A stretch of 9,224 nt of DNA, from contig JAHZBS010000089.1 of NCBI GenBank assembly GCA_019423265.1, positions 1 through 9,224 on the forward strand, in the 5' to 3' direction. Source of the DNA: Clostridiales bacterium (GTDB lineage: Bacteria; Bacillota_A; Clostridia; Lachnospirales; Bianqueaceae). Position 1 is the first letter of the stretch. Every line of letters starts with the position of its first letter. Both the position numbers and the translations under genes were made by a program. The notes under the pieces are model-generated. The model saw only the letters and a program-made list of their open reading frames with translations, was not told the origin of the DNA and made no database searches. Of this stretch, positions 1-7,570 are shown one piece after another.

Positions 1-187
1 TATGTAGAATGTGCAGCCGGTCCCGATTGTATTCTTTTCCCTCTAAAACCTTTTCGATTGCGGCCGTATCACCCAGCAGCGTGACCGTCAAGTCGTCAAA
101 CGCTCTCAGGGCCGCCAGCGCGCCCTCGACCGGAGCCTCCGGCGCATAATCCCCGCCCATGGCGTCAACAACGATGGAATATCCCAT
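1..187 (-). CDS. plsX: Phosphate acyltransferase PlsX, N-terminal part (cut by window edge)
   Basis: PlsX makes acyl-phosphate from acyl-ACP and inorganic phosphate, the first step of the PlsX/PlsY route to phosphatidic acid; it acts at the inner face of the membrane. Only the first 62 codons are present. Translating the minus strand from the ATG at 187 gives a start with IVVDAMGGDYAPE at residues 5-17, the hallmark N-terminus of PlsX, followed by a helix (EGALAALRAF) and a VTLLGD strand-turn as in the family. The C-terminal three quarters lie outside the window. Upstream purine-rich sequence (AAAGGA, 10 nt before the ATG) can act as ribosome binding site. It has its own promoter at 246-274 and is separated from recU by 118 nt, so it probably begins a new transcription unit, although read-through from the recU operon cannot be excluded because no terminator is visible between them. 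Confidence 0.9.
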   Translation of the reverse strand, partial: MGYSIVVDAMGGDYAPEAPVEGALAALRAFDDLTVTLLGDTAAIEKVLEGKEYNRDRLHILH

Positions 188-245
188 TCTCTTCCGTCCT
201 TTCCGCTTTTCAGCACCGTCACAGCGGGCGTCAGTAGTACTTATA

Positions 246-274
246 AATATACTAGACTTTCCAATAACTTTCAA
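246..274 (-). promoter_or_regulatory. Candidate sigma-A promoter for plsX
   Basis: On the minus strand, TTGAAA (274-269) and TATATT (251-246) are separated by exactly 17 nt, each one mismatch from consensus. Transcription would begin near 239, leaving a leader of about 50 nt before the plsX ATG at 187. A short inverted repeat, TAGTA-N10-TACTA (plus strand 234-253), overlaps the -10 and could be an operator. It does not match the FapR operator spacing known to me, TTAGTA-N5-TACTAA. Confidence 0.65.
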
Positions 275-305
275 TACCTACGGCAAAAATTATTTTCATG
301 TTTTG

Positions 306-839
306 TCACAAATTTTTCCTTTGATTTTGGTAATATTTTAACGCGGCTTTCAGGTAGTGAAGGCATCCACCTGCATCATAAGGGATCGCATACTGTGGCT
401 CAAAAGCCTCATAGGGGATGGATTTCCGGCTTCCCCCTTGAAAATACTCTTCTAATGTCTCAAAAGGAAGCAAAAAATATTCATCCTGGATGGAAAAATG
501 GACAAGCAAAAATGCCAGCCCTCCCTGGGCTGTAAAATCCCCCATGAATTTCACCTGATGCTCGTGGATATTGGAGAAGGGCAGGCTCTTCTTTCCTGTC
601 TCCTTGGCGTCGAAACACAGCGGTATCCCCTGCATGACTCCAATATAATCCACCGTACTCTTCTGCTCGAAGTAGGCAAGCCGGATCATCTTTTTCTCCG
701 AATCAAAGTCCACCGGCTTGATGGGCGTGGGGATCTTTTGAATCAGCGCGACCCCTTCTCTTCGATACAGCTCATTGGTCATGTTGATCAGCTCTTCTAG
801 GACGCTTCCCCGCAGTCCTCTGCTGTTCCAATACCCCAT
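306..839 (-). CDS. recU: Holliday junction resolvase RecU
   Basis: RecU is the Firmicutes Holliday junction endonuclease. It cuts four-way junctions during recombinational repair and chromosome segregation, and acts on DNA with RuvAB and RecA. The 177-residue product matches the family in length and order: an N-terminal NSRGLRGSVLEELI segment, IQKIPTP (34-40), AYFEQKSTVDYIG (55-67), CFDAKETGKKSLPF (75-88) and IHEHQ (91-95). The metal-binding core is D64, D77 and K79. Position 77 is Asp where Bacillus subtilis RecU has Glu (E101), a conservative change that I recall as common in Clostridia. R/K-rich residues in the stalk (K48-R53) are present. The start at 839 follows AGGAG with 6-nt spacing, and the gene begins 9 nt after the stop of the PFL-family gene, so it is probably co-transcribed and last in the operon. 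In Bacilli recU usually sits beside a penicillin-binding protein gene; here it does not. Confidence 0.93.
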   Translation of the reverse strand: MGYWNSRGLRGSVLEELINMTNELYRREGVALIQKIPTPIKPVDFDSEKKMIRLAYFEQKSTVDYIGVMQGIPLCFDAKETGKKSLPFSNIHEHQVKFMGDFTAQGGLAFLLVHFSIQDEYFLLPFETLEEYFQGGSRKSIPYEAFEPQYAIPYDAGGCLHYLKAALKYYQNQRKNL

Positions 840-850
840 GGAGCGCTCCT
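840..850 (-). promoter_or_regulatory. recU ribosome binding site within a 10-bp palindrome
   Basis: AGGAG (850-846, minus strand) lies 6 nt before the recU ATG, and its first two bases are the last two of the upstream gene's TAG stop (851-849). It sits in the perfect palindrome GGAGCGCTCC (840-849). The spacing confirms the recU start, and the stop/SD overlap suggests translational coupling with the PFL-family gene. Confidence 0.7.
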
Positions 851-2207
851 AGTTCTTATAGCTGTGAACCGGCGCAGGGATACGCCCGCCCCTCTGAATA
901 AAATCATAGCTGGAAAACCGGTTGACCGGCATGATGGGCGCGTACCCCAGCAGCCCGCCGAACTCGACCCTGTCCCCTACCGTTTTGCCGTGTACGGGGA
1001 TAATGCGCACGGCAGTCGTCTTGGAGTTGATCATGCCAATGGCCATCTCATCCGCGATGATGCCGGAGATGGATGTGGCCGGGGTATCGCCGGGTATGGC
1101 GATCATGTCCAGTCCAACGGAGCAGACACAGGTCATGGCTTCCAGCTTCTCCAGAGTCAGACTGCCTTTTTTAACGGCTTCAATCATGCCGTGGTCCTCG
1201 CTGACAGGAATGAACGCGCCCGACAAACCGCCCACAAAAGAGGAGGCCATGAGCCCGCCTTTTTTCACCTGATCATTGAGCAGGGCCAGCGCCGCTGTGG
1301 TTCCAGGCGCTCCGGCGCATTCCAGCCCCATCTCCTCAAAGATCTCCGCGATGCTATCCCCCACCGCCGGCGTGGGCGCAAGGGACAGGTCGATGATGCC
1401 AAAGGGGACATCTAACATCTTGGAGGCTTCCAGCGCCACCAGCTGGCCCACCCGGGTAATTTTAAATGCCGTCTTCTTGATGGTCTCACAGAGAATCTCA
1501 AAATTCTGCCCTTTCACCGATTCCAGGGCTTTTTTCACCACGCCCGGGCCGGAAACGCCCACATTGATGATGGTATCGGCCTCCCCAACGCCGTGGAAAG
1601 CGCCGGCCATGAAAGGGTTATCCTCCGGCGCATTGCAGAATATGACGAGCTTCGCGCAGCCGATGGAGTCCTCATGCCTTGTGACGTAGGCCAGATCCAG
1701 AATCCTTTCTCCCAGAATTCGGACTGCGTCCATATTGATACCGGAGCGGCTGGATCCCACGTTGACAGAGCCGCAGACATTCTGGGTATTGCCCAGCGCC
1801 TCCGGTATGCTCTCGATAAGCGCTTCGTCGGTACACGTCATTCCCTTTTGCACAAGTGCGGAAAAACCGCCGATAAAATTGACGCCGACCTGGGCCGCCG
1901 CTTTGTCCAGAGTCTGGGCAATAGCCGGAAAATCCGCGTGATCGCAGGCGGCGGAACAGATAGACACAGGGGTTACGGAGATCCGCTTATTCACAATGGG
2001 AACGCCGAATTTTTTCTGGATCTCCTCCCCCGTCTTCACAAGGTTTTCCGCTTTTCTTGTAATCTTGTCATAGATCTTCTGCCGGAACGTTGAACAGTCT
2101 GAGTGGGCACAGTCCAGCAAACTGATGCCCATGGTGATCGTCCGCACATCCAGGTTCTCTTCTTCGATCATCCGATTGGTTTCTTGTACTTCATTTAGAT
2201 TGACCAA
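849..2207 (-). CDS. PFL family protein (UPF0210/DUF711), function unknown
   Basis: This 452-residue protein belongs to UPF0210 (DUF711), a widespread bacterial and archaeal family with a fold related to pyruvate formate-lyase but no glycyl-radical motif; its reaction is not established. Family features are the N-terminal [27 protein letters not shown] (7-33), two Cys near residues 84 and 88, a [12 protein letters not shown] segment (113-124), [17 protein letters not shown], and the C-terminal blocks [17 protein letters not shown] and [20 protein letters not shown]. The start is taken as TTG at 2207-2205. It has AAGGAG 9 nt upstream and gives the usual family length and N-terminus. Reading the frame further up to 2324 would add 39 residues that run through the ACT gene and resemble nothing. 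It lies 31 nt after the ACT-domain gene. These two families are habitual neighbours, which suggests the ACT protein senses a ligand or partners this one. Alternative: some databases call it a pyruvate formate-lyase-like protein; enzymatic PFL activity is not expected. Confidence 0.9.
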   Translation of the reverse strand: MVNLNEVQETNRMIEEENLDVRTITMGISLLDCAHSDCSTFRQKIYDKITRKAENLVKTGEEIQKKFGVPIVNKRISVTPVSICSAACDHADFPAIAQTLDKAAAQVGVNFIGGFSALVQKGMTCTDEALIESIPEALGNTQNVCGSVNVGSSRSGINMDAVRILGERILDLAYVTRHEDSIGCAKLVIFCNAPEDNPFMAGAFHGVGEADTIINVGVSGPGVVKKALESVKGQNFEILCETIKKTAFKITRVGQLVALEASKMLDVPFGIIDLSLAPTPAVGDSIAEIFEEMGLECAGAPGTTAALALLNDQVKKGGLMASSFVGGLSGAFIPVSEDHGMIEAVKKGSLTLEKLEAMTCVCSVGLDMIAIPGDTPATSISGIIADEMAIGMINSKTTAVRIIPVHGKTVGDRVEFGGLLGYAPIMPVNRFSSYDFIQRGGRIPAPVHSYKN

Positions 2208-2216
2208 GGCTCGTTG

Positions 2217-2225
2217 CTCCTTTCT
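2217..2225 (-). promoter_or_regulatory. Ribosome binding site deciding a TTG start for the PFL-family gene
   Basis: AGAAAGGAG on the minus strand ends 9 nt before TTG (2207-2205). No ATG or GTG lies suitably near it in frame, and the TTG gives the family-typical N-terminus, so the rare start codon is preferred over the longer in-frame ORF. Confidence 0.75.
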
Positions 2226-2238
2226 TCCGCTGGAAAAC

Positions 2239-2508
2239 TTAGATTCGGTGCATGGACTGGAAAATATCCTCGTGCTGTAGTTTAATCTGGAGGCCCAACT
2301 GGTTTCCAAGCGCATCCAGCGCATCGGAGACCTGATGAAATTCCTGAATCGAATTTTCCATGTTGACGATCATCATCATGTGGAAATACCCTCCGGTAAT
2401 CGTCTGAGAAATATCTAAAATGTTGATTTGATTCTTCGCCAACAGAGTACAAACCTCTGCAATGATGCCAACCTTGTCGATCCCAACCACCGTGATAATC
2501 CCTCTCAT
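2239..2508 (-). CDS. Small ACT-domain protein (UPF0237 family)
   Basis: A stand-alone ACT domain of 89 residues, the usual UPF0237 length. ACT domains bind small ligands, often amino acids, and dimerise; no catalytic region is present. The sequence begins [23 protein letters not shown], the first beta strand and helix with the ligand-loop glycine of ACT domains. It continues [20 protein letters not shown] (strands 2-3), a [17 protein letters not shown] helix-strand and the family-typical ending [12 protein letters not shown]. The start is set at the second ATG (2508), because GGAGGA lies 4 nt upstream of it and overlaps the alternative ATG at 2520, which itself has no good ribosome binding site. 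It starts 20 nt after the lipoprotein stop and sits 31 nt before the PFL-family gene, its usual partner. The GcvR-like regulators are relatives with two ACT domains, but a regulatory role here is inference. Confidence 0.9.
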   Translation of the reverse strand: MRGIITVVGIDKVGIIAEVCTLLAKNQINILDISQTITGGYFHMMMIVNMENSIQEFHQVSDALDALGNQLGLQIKLQHEDIFQSMHRI

Positions 2509-2528
2509 TGTTTCCTCCATTTCTGCCG

Positions 2529-4142
2529 CTACTGCTGCGCGATAAATAAATTTTCAATACCCCGATATACGTTATAGGAGGTGGGCTCCAAGTCTCCCCG
2601 CACATTCAGCCCGGTGAGCGTCGCCTGCCTCTGAAAAAACAGGGTGAAATACGGGAGATCCTCCACCACCTGCTGCGCGAGATTCACAAACGCTTGATGG
2701 ATCGTCTCCTCCTCCGTCTGTGTGCCGATGGCTTCCAGCGCTGCGTCCATATCCCGGCTTGCATATCCTGTGTAATTTTGGGAACCTTTGGAGCCGAGGA
2801 TCTCCGCTATATCCATCTCGTCGAGAACTCTAAACCTGCAAAGGGCGAGATCAAAATTTCCCTCCTGCAATGCCTGGCTATAGGCCGTCTCTTCTTTTCG
2901 GTCCAGCGCCACCACAAAGCCGATCCGCTGTAGGGCATCCGCAATTTCCTCCCCAATGGCCTCTTGGTCAGGGACCGATGTGTTGACAAGAATGGTCAGC
3001 TGACTATCGATGGCATTCTGCAAATACTCGCCGGCTCTCTCCGCGTCATAGGTATAGTTTGCCTGATTTGTAGGCGAATACCAGCCGTTCGGATAGATGG
3101 GCGCCTCCGCCAGCGTTCCCTTGTTTAACCATACGTTTTTTAAAATCTTCGCCGTGTTGAGGCTAATGGCAATCCCTTTGCGAACCCTGGCTTCCTCCAG
3201 CAACGGCTTCTTCATATTAAATGCCAGCACTTGGACATAATGGCTGTCGATGCTGTACATTGACAGGCTTTTCTGGTTGATGTAATTTCCCCAATTCAGA
3301 AATTCTGTGTGGAACAGCGTCGTCTTTTTTTGATTGAACGCCTCCAGCTTGGCTGTCTCATCCCTGCTCAGATATACCGATATATTGGTGATAAAAGGCA
3401 CCTGCTTGAAATACGTATCGTTGGACACCAGCCGAAGTTCCCGAAGCGCCTGATACGATTCCATCTTGTACGGCCCGCTGCCCATGGGAGCGAAAGCGTT
3501 GTCCAGCCCCTCCCCCACACTGCCGGTATAGTACGATTGAGAGATGACCGGAAAGTACAGCCGCTTCAGGTTTAGTCTGGACGCATTGGTAAAGGTGACG
3601 ATCAGCTGGTCGTTGCCTGACGTTCGGACGGATTCGATATATTGGACGCAGGACTTATAATAGACAGTCTCTGGCGCCTGCTGCAAAACCTGGATCGAAT
3701 AGGCGGCGTCCTGCGCCGTCACGGATTTTCCGTCTTGCCACAGGATATCCGTGTTGATGGTGATGGTGACGGTGCGGTTGTCCTCCGACCACTCCCAGCT
3801 GCTGCCAATGGAGGGGCACACCTCATCCTGCTGGTTGATGTCCAACAGAGGGCTAAAGATCAGATTCAGCATCTGCGCCGTGTCTTCATCGTCGGTCAGC
3901 AGAGGGTTGAGCGTCTGCGGATTCTGCACCGTCAGGCTCAGCTCGCCGCCCGCCATGGGAATCGGCTCCGTCTCCGATTCCTCCGGCGCGGATGAGAGAT
4001 CCGTCACGGATTCATGGCTATTTTCCTGTGGCTCCGAAGTCTGGGACGATTGCTCTTCGCCTATAGGAGAGCATCCGCCTGTCAAGACGCATAGCATCAA
4101 CAGCAGACATATCCGCAATTGCGGATTGTGCAGTTTACGCAT
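2529..4142 (-). CDS. Family 5 extracellular solute-binding lipoprotein (peptide-binding type)
   Basis: A 537-residue extracytoplasmic binding protein of the SBP_bac_5 type (OppA/DppA-like), normally the substrate-capture part of peptide or nickel ABC importers. Residues 1-23 form a lipoprotein signal peptide: RK near the N-terminus, hydrophobic ICLLLMLCVL, then TGGC with C24 as the predicted lipidated residue. A flexible Ser/Glu/Thr-rich linker follows (25-65). The mature fold starts about GGELSLTVQNPQTLNPLLTDDE, the typical entry of this family. Other family features are WSEDNRTVTITINTDILWQDGKSVTAQDAAYSI (114-146), GSGPYKMESY, and a RVRKGIAISLNTAKIL block equivalent to the conserved 'VRxAIxxAID' region. 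No permease or ATPase genes lie beside it, so it is an orphan that may serve a distant transporter or act as a sensor. Its ATG overlaps the coaE stop (ATGCGTAA), implying coupled translation. The substrate cannot be read from the sequence. Confidence 0.9.
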   Translation of the reverse strand: MRKLHNPQLRICLLLMLCVLTGGCSPIGEEQSSQTSEPQENSHESVTDLSSAPEESETEPIPMAGGELSLTVQNPQTLNPLLTDDEDTAQMLNLIFSPLLDINQQDEVCPSIGSSWEWSEDNRTVTITINTDILWQDGKSVTAQDAAYSIQVLQQAPETVYYKSCVQYIESVRTSGNDQLIVTFTNASRLNLKRLYFPVISQSYYTGSVGEGLDNAFAPMGSGPYKMESYQALRELRLVSNDTYFKQVPFITNISVYLSRDETAKLEAFNQKKTTLFHTEFLNWGNYINQKSLSMYSIDSHYVQVLAFNMKKPLLEEARVRKGIAISLNTAKILKNVWLNKGTLAEAPIYPNGWYSPTNQANYTYDAERAGEYLQNAIDSQLTILVNTSVPDQEAIGEEIADALQRIGFVVALDRKEETAYSQALQEGNFDLALCRFRVLDEMDIAEILGSKGSQNYTGYASRDMDAALEAIGTQTEEETIHQAFVNLAQQVVEDLPYFTLFFQRQATLTGLNVRGDLEPTSYNVYRGIENLFIAQQ

Positions 4143-4773
4143 GGCCTCTCTCCTCTCCCTTTTCCATCATCCTCGCATAGACTCTGTCGCACTGTGCGTA
4201 CAGCGCCGGCGTATCGCCGCCGCCATCGAATACCACCGCTGCCCTGCGCCTGTATTCCTCGTCGCTCCACTGACTCTGAACCCGCGCCACGGCTTCCGCC
4301 TCCGTCAGATTCTGCCGCTTCATTATCCGGCGGATCCGCACCCGGGGATCCGCGCAAACAGTCCACACTTCCCGCACCATGTCCTTCAGCGGGGAGCGCA
4401 GCAGCTCAATAGCTTCAACTAAAAGAAAAGGAGCTTCCGGTTCAGCCTCCTGGGTTCTCCCGATGGCCTCTTCAATGCGAATACAGATGACGGGGTGTGT
4501 GATGGCGTTTAACCGGGTTAGCGCTTTTGCATCGGCAAATACAATCGCCCCCAGCTTTCGCCGGTCCACTTGGCCCTGATCCGCATCCAGTATATCGCTG
4601 CCAAAGGCTTTTGTCAACTCCTGCTTTACCGGGCACTCTGACAGCACCTCATGCCCCACTGCATCGGCGTCGATAATGGGAATTCCGTAGGCATCGCGGA
4701 AATAGCGGGATACCGTGCTCTTTCCCGCGGCGATGGTTCCGGTGATCCCGATAACCGGTTTATTTTGCTTCAT
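4135..4773 (-). CDS. coaE: Dephospho-CoA kinase
   Basis: CoaE phosphorylates the 3'-hydroxyl of the ribose of dephospho-CoA with ATP, the last step of coenzyme A synthesis, in the cytoplasm. The 212-residue product is of usual length. It has a Walker A loop GTIAAGKST (12-20), the IIDADAVGHEV segment (33-43) whose Asp residues match the CoaE substrate/metal site, NAITHP (89-94), a FLLVEAIELL strand-helix (116-125) equivalent to the family's VPLLFE, and the Arg-rich lid with RIRRIMKRQNLTEAEAVARVQSQ (146-168). The late 'VIDN' motif is altered to VVFDGGG (180-186). The ATG at 4773 follows GGGAG (7-8 nt) and lies inside the 3' end of polA (14-nt overlap). Its stop overlaps the next gene by 8 nt, so the three genes are translationally chained. 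The polA-coaE order is common in Clostridia. No key residue appears missing. Confidence 0.95.
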   Translation of the reverse strand: MKQNKPVIGITGTIAAGKSTVSRYFRDAYGIPIIDADAVGHEVLSECPVKQELTKAFGSDILDADQGQVDRRKLGAIVFADAKALTRLNAITHPVICIRIEEAIGRTQEAEPEAPFLLVEAIELLRSPLKDMVREVWTVCADPRVRIRRIMKRQNLTEAEAVARVQSQWSDEEYRRRAAVVFDGGGDTPALYAQCDRVYARMMEKGEERGHA

Positions 4774-7465
4774 ACCAATTCTCTCCCGTATGGATATCGA
4801 TCTCTAGCGGCACCTTCAGATCGGCCGCGCCCGTCATCTCTTCCTCCAGAATCCTGCGCACGGCCTCCTCCTCCGGTCGGTACACCTCCATGAGAAGCTC
4901 GTCATGGACCTGCAACAGCAGCCGGCTGCGCAGCTTTTCCCGCTTGACGCGCTGATACACTCTCACCATGGCGATCTTGATGATATCCGCCGCACTCCCC
5001 TGGATCGGCATATTCTTCGCCACCCGCTCTCCGAAAGACCGCATATTGAAATTTTTAGATTTTAGCTCGTCAATATTCCTGCGCCGCCCGAAAATCGTTA
5101 CGCCGTAGCCCCGTTCTCTGGCTGACTCCACGCATTCCTCCAGAAATCCTTTGACCTTGGGATATTGCTGAAAATAGGCTTTGATATATTCGGATGCCTC
5201 CTTTTGGCTTATGTGAAGGTCATCGCTCAGGGAAAAGGCGCTGATCCCATAGATAATGCCAAAATTAACGGCTTTTGCGGAATTTCGCTGCGCCGGTGTG
5301 ACATCCTCCGGCGAAACTCCCAAGACTTGGGCCGCGGTCAGGCGATGGATATCCTCTCCCCGCTGGTACGCCTCGATCATCTTTTCATCCCCGGACATAT
5401 GGGCCAATAGCCGCAGCTCGATCTGAGAGTAATCCGCATCCATGAAGAAGAAGTCGCTATTTTCCGGCACGAAGGCTTTTCGAAGCTGCCGCCCCAGTTC
5501 CATGCGGATGGGAATATTCTGTAGATTCGGATCCGTGCTGGACAGTCGCCCCGTGGCGGTAACCGTCTGCTGGAATCGGGAATGGATCTTTCCATCCTCC
5601 CGGTGGATATAGGGGGCCAAGCCTTCCACATAGGTAGACTGTAGCTTGCCCAATTGCCGAAAAAGCAGAATGTTGCCGATAATCGGGTGAAGAGGGTTCA
5701 GCTTTTCCAGCACCTCCGCGGAAGTCGAATAGCCGGACTTCGTTTTCTTCTGCACCGGCAGCTCAAGCCGCTCGAACAGAACTTCCCCCAGCTGCTTAGG
5801 GGAATTGATATTGAAGGGCCCCCCTGCCATATCATAGATCGTCTCGGTCAGCTTCGCCAATTCCCCTGTCAGGAAGCGCCCAATCTCATTGAGCACCGGG
5901 ACATCCACCTTGATTCCCATCTGCTCCATGGATGCCAATACTTCTACGAGGGGCAGTTCAACCTCATAAAAAAGCGACTCCATCCCCTTATCGCGCAGCT
6001 CCTGCTTCATCTTTGGATAGGCTCGATACACGATCTGCGCCAGGGATGCGGCATAAAGGGTTCTTCTCTCCGGAGACAGATCCAGCAGGGACAGCTTTTT
6101 GCTCCCAGATCCCAGCACTTCGATCTCCGACGATGTAAATTCTCCGAGATAAATGGCAGATAGCTCATCGATGGTGTAGGTATCTTTGGACGGGTTGATC
6201 AGATACGCCGCAATCATCGTATCAAATCCAACGCCCTTGGGCTGTACGCCGCAGGAGAAAAATGCCCGGTATTCTTCTTTAAAATTGTGTCCGATCTTTA
6301 GGATCCGCTCATCCTCCATGATGGATTTCAGATCGCCGGCCAGCTCGCTCCATGGGAGCACGCTGGTCTCCACCCACCAGGCGCATTCCTCTTCAGAACA
6401 CAGACTGAGCCCCTGAATGCTCTCTCCCTCTTCCAAGATCTCCATGGCGATGAGCGGCGCCTGCTCCAATCTCTGGCACAGCGCTCTCCACTCCTCCCGC
6501 GACTGTACGCGGTGCAGGTCTTGCCGTTCTTGTGCCGGCTCAGTCTCCTCCAGCCCTTGATCCTCCATCAAGCTCATCTGCTCCGCCATGCCGCTCTTGG
6601 GCAAAAATCGTTCAAGGAGGCTTTTGAATTCGTACTGTTTCAGCACCTGAATAAAGGCCGGATTTTGGAAATTATCCGGGGAAAATGGGCTGACATCCTC
6701 CGATATGGCGCAGTCCGTACAGATTGTCGCCAAGGTCAGGCTGAGCCGGGCCTGCTCCTGAAATTCTTCCAGGTTCTGCCCCGCACGGGCTGGCTTCACC
6801 TGTGCCGCGTGTGCGATGGCATTTTCTACGGATTGATACTCCTGGATGATTTTGGCAGCCGTCTTTTCTCCGATTGCGGGCACTCCGGGAATATTGTCGG
6901 ATGGGTCGCCCATCAGCGCCTTCATCTGGAGATATCCGTCTGGGGAAACTCCATACTTTGCCTCTACATCGGCTGGAAAATAGGTTTCCAGCTCTGTTCC
7001 GCCTTTTTTTGTCTTCGGAATCAGAATCTTCAAGTTTTCTTCCGCTAACTGCAACAGATCCCGGTCTCCGGAGAGCACCGTCACCTCGTCCCCCTGATGG
7101 GCGTGCCGCTTGGCGATGGTTCCCAGAATATCATCCGCTTCAAAGCCTTCCATCATCAGCAGCTGAATTCCTGCTTTATCCAAAATCTCCTGAATGATAG
7201 GAATCTGCATGTGAAGCTCATCCGGCATGGGGGACCGGTTTCCCTTATACTGGGCGTACAGATTGTGCCGGAATGTCGGCGCTTTCAGGTCAAAGGCTAC
7301 GGCGGCTCGGTCAGGCTTTTCCATCTCCACGACCTTCATAAAAATGTTGATGAATCCATACACCGCGTTGGTGTACACCCCTTGGGAATTTGAGAGGAGC
7401 GGCACGCCATAAAATGCCCGATTCGCTATGGAATGTCCGTCCACCAGTAATATTTTGTCTTTCAT
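4760..7465 (-). CDS. polA: DNA polymerase I, proofreading domain inactivated
   Basis: DNA polymerase I removes RNA primers and fills gaps in replication and excision repair. The product is 901 residues. The 5' nuclease domain (about 1-290) keeps its metal ligands: D9, E109/D111/D112 in FEADDILG, D134/D136 in SGDRDL and D187/D190 in GDPSDNIPG. The middle 3'-5' exonuclease-like domain (about 315-490) has lost its acidic set: the FDTET motif reads MEILE (341-345), the Asp of GQNxxxD is Glu398, and YAAEDAD reads YAASLAQ (Gln477). The polymerase domain is intact: motif A DYSQIELR (D678), motif B K731, F735 and Y739, and motif C VHDE (D855, E856). The start is the ATG at 7465, with GGAGG 6 nt upstream and the typical MKDKILLVDG N-terminus; an in-frame extension to 7537 lies in the leader repeat and is rejected. 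It is first in the polA-coaE-lipoprotein-ACT-PFL-recU cluster. Confidence 0.97.
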   Translation of the reverse strand: MKDKILLVDGHSIANRAFYGVPLLSNSQGVYTNAVYGFINIFMKVVEMEKPDRAAVAFDLKAPTFRHNLYAQYKGNRSPMPDELHMQIPIIQEILDKAGIQLLMMEGFEADDILGTIAKRHAHQGDEVTVLSGDRDLLQLAEENLKILIPKTKKGGTELETYFPADVEAKYGVSPDGYLQMKALMGDPSDNIPGVPAIGEKTAAKIIQEYQSVENAIAHAAQVKPARAGQNLEEFQEQARLSLTLATICTDCAISEDVSPFSPDNFQNPAFIQVLKQYEFKSLLERFLPKSGMAEQMSLMEDQGLEETEPAQERQDLHRVQSREEWRALCQRLEQAPLIAMEILEEGESIQGLSLCSEEECAWWVETSVLPWSELAGDLKSIMEDERILKIGHNFKEEYRAFFSCGVQPKGVGFDTMIAAYLINPSKDTYTIDELSAIYLGEFTSSEIEVLGSGSKKLSLLDLSPERRTLYAASLAQIVYRAYPKMKQELRDKGMESLFYEVELPLVEVLASMEQMGIKVDVPVLNEIGRFLTGELAKLTETIYDMAGGPFNINSPKQLGEVLFERLELPVQKKTKSGYSTSAEVLEKLNPLHPIIGNILLFRQLGKLQSTYVEGLAPYIHREDGKIHSRFQQTVTATGRLSSTDPNLQNIPIRMELGRQLRKAFVPENSDFFFMDADYSQIELRLLAHMSGDEKMIEAYQRGEDIHRLTAAQVLGVSPEDVTPAQRNSAKAVNFGIIYGISAFSLSDDLHISQKEASEYIKAYFQQYPKVKGFLEECVESARERGYGVTIFGRRRNIDELKSKNFNMRSFGERVAKNMPIQGSAADIIKIAMVRVYQRVKREKLRSRLLLQVHDELLMEVYRPEEEAVRRILEEEMTGAADLKVPLEIDIHTGENWYEAK

Positions 7466-7500
7466 GCTAATCCTCCATTCCGGAGCGTCAGCGACGGGGC

Positions 7501-7531
7501 GAAGAGAAATTTGCGAAGGCGATTTCTCTTC
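7501..7531 (-). other. Second hairpin of the polA leader
   Basis: GAAGAGAAAT (7531-7522) and ATTTCTCTTC (7510-7501) pair perfectly over 10 bp around an 11-nt loop. It is not followed by a T run, so it is not an intrinsic terminator. The MFS leader has a hairpin in the same place with a different stem sequence. Confidence 0.7.
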
Positions 7532-7541
7532 TGCCATAAGA

Positions 7542-7570
7542 GCTATTTGTGGCGCTCCGGCACAAATAGC
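7542..7570 (-). other. First hairpin of the polA leader, loop complementary to the pre-SD region
   Basis: GCTATTTGTG and CACAAATAGC form a perfect 10-bp stem around the 9-nt loop CCGGAGCGC (minus strand). Eight loop bases (CCGGAGCG, 7560-7553) are the exact complement of CGCTCCGG (7487-7480), which ends 3 nt before the GGAGG of polA, so a pseudoknot is possible. The same stem recurs upstream of the MFS gene. Confidence 0.7.

Noticed and set aside
864..2093. Several long plus-strand ORFs opposite the PFL-family gene
   Set aside because: Antisense shadows of a well-supported gene; compositions are Arg/His/Pro-rich and no ribosome binding sites fit.
849..2207. Active pyruvate formate-lyase
   Set aside because: No glycyl-radical loop or paired active-site cysteines of PFL, and no activating enzyme gene nearby. 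The similarity is to UPF0210.
2208..2324. 39-residue N-terminal extension of the PFL-family protein
   Set aside because: It overlaps the end of the ACT gene in another frame, lacks family similarity, and the TTG at 2207 has a clear AAGGAG.
7466..7537. 24-residue N-terminal extension of PolA from an ATG at 7537
   Set aside because: No ribosome binding site precedes it, the residues resemble no PolA, and the stretch is the leader repeat. The ATG at 7465 has GGAGG at 6 nt and the family N-terminus.
7501..7570. Leader hairpins as a known riboswitch class (TPP, c-di-GMP, fluoride, ZTP and others)
   Set aside because: I could not see the conserved core sequences of any riboswitch I know, and the two downstream genes share no pathway. 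A covariance-model search would be the proper test.
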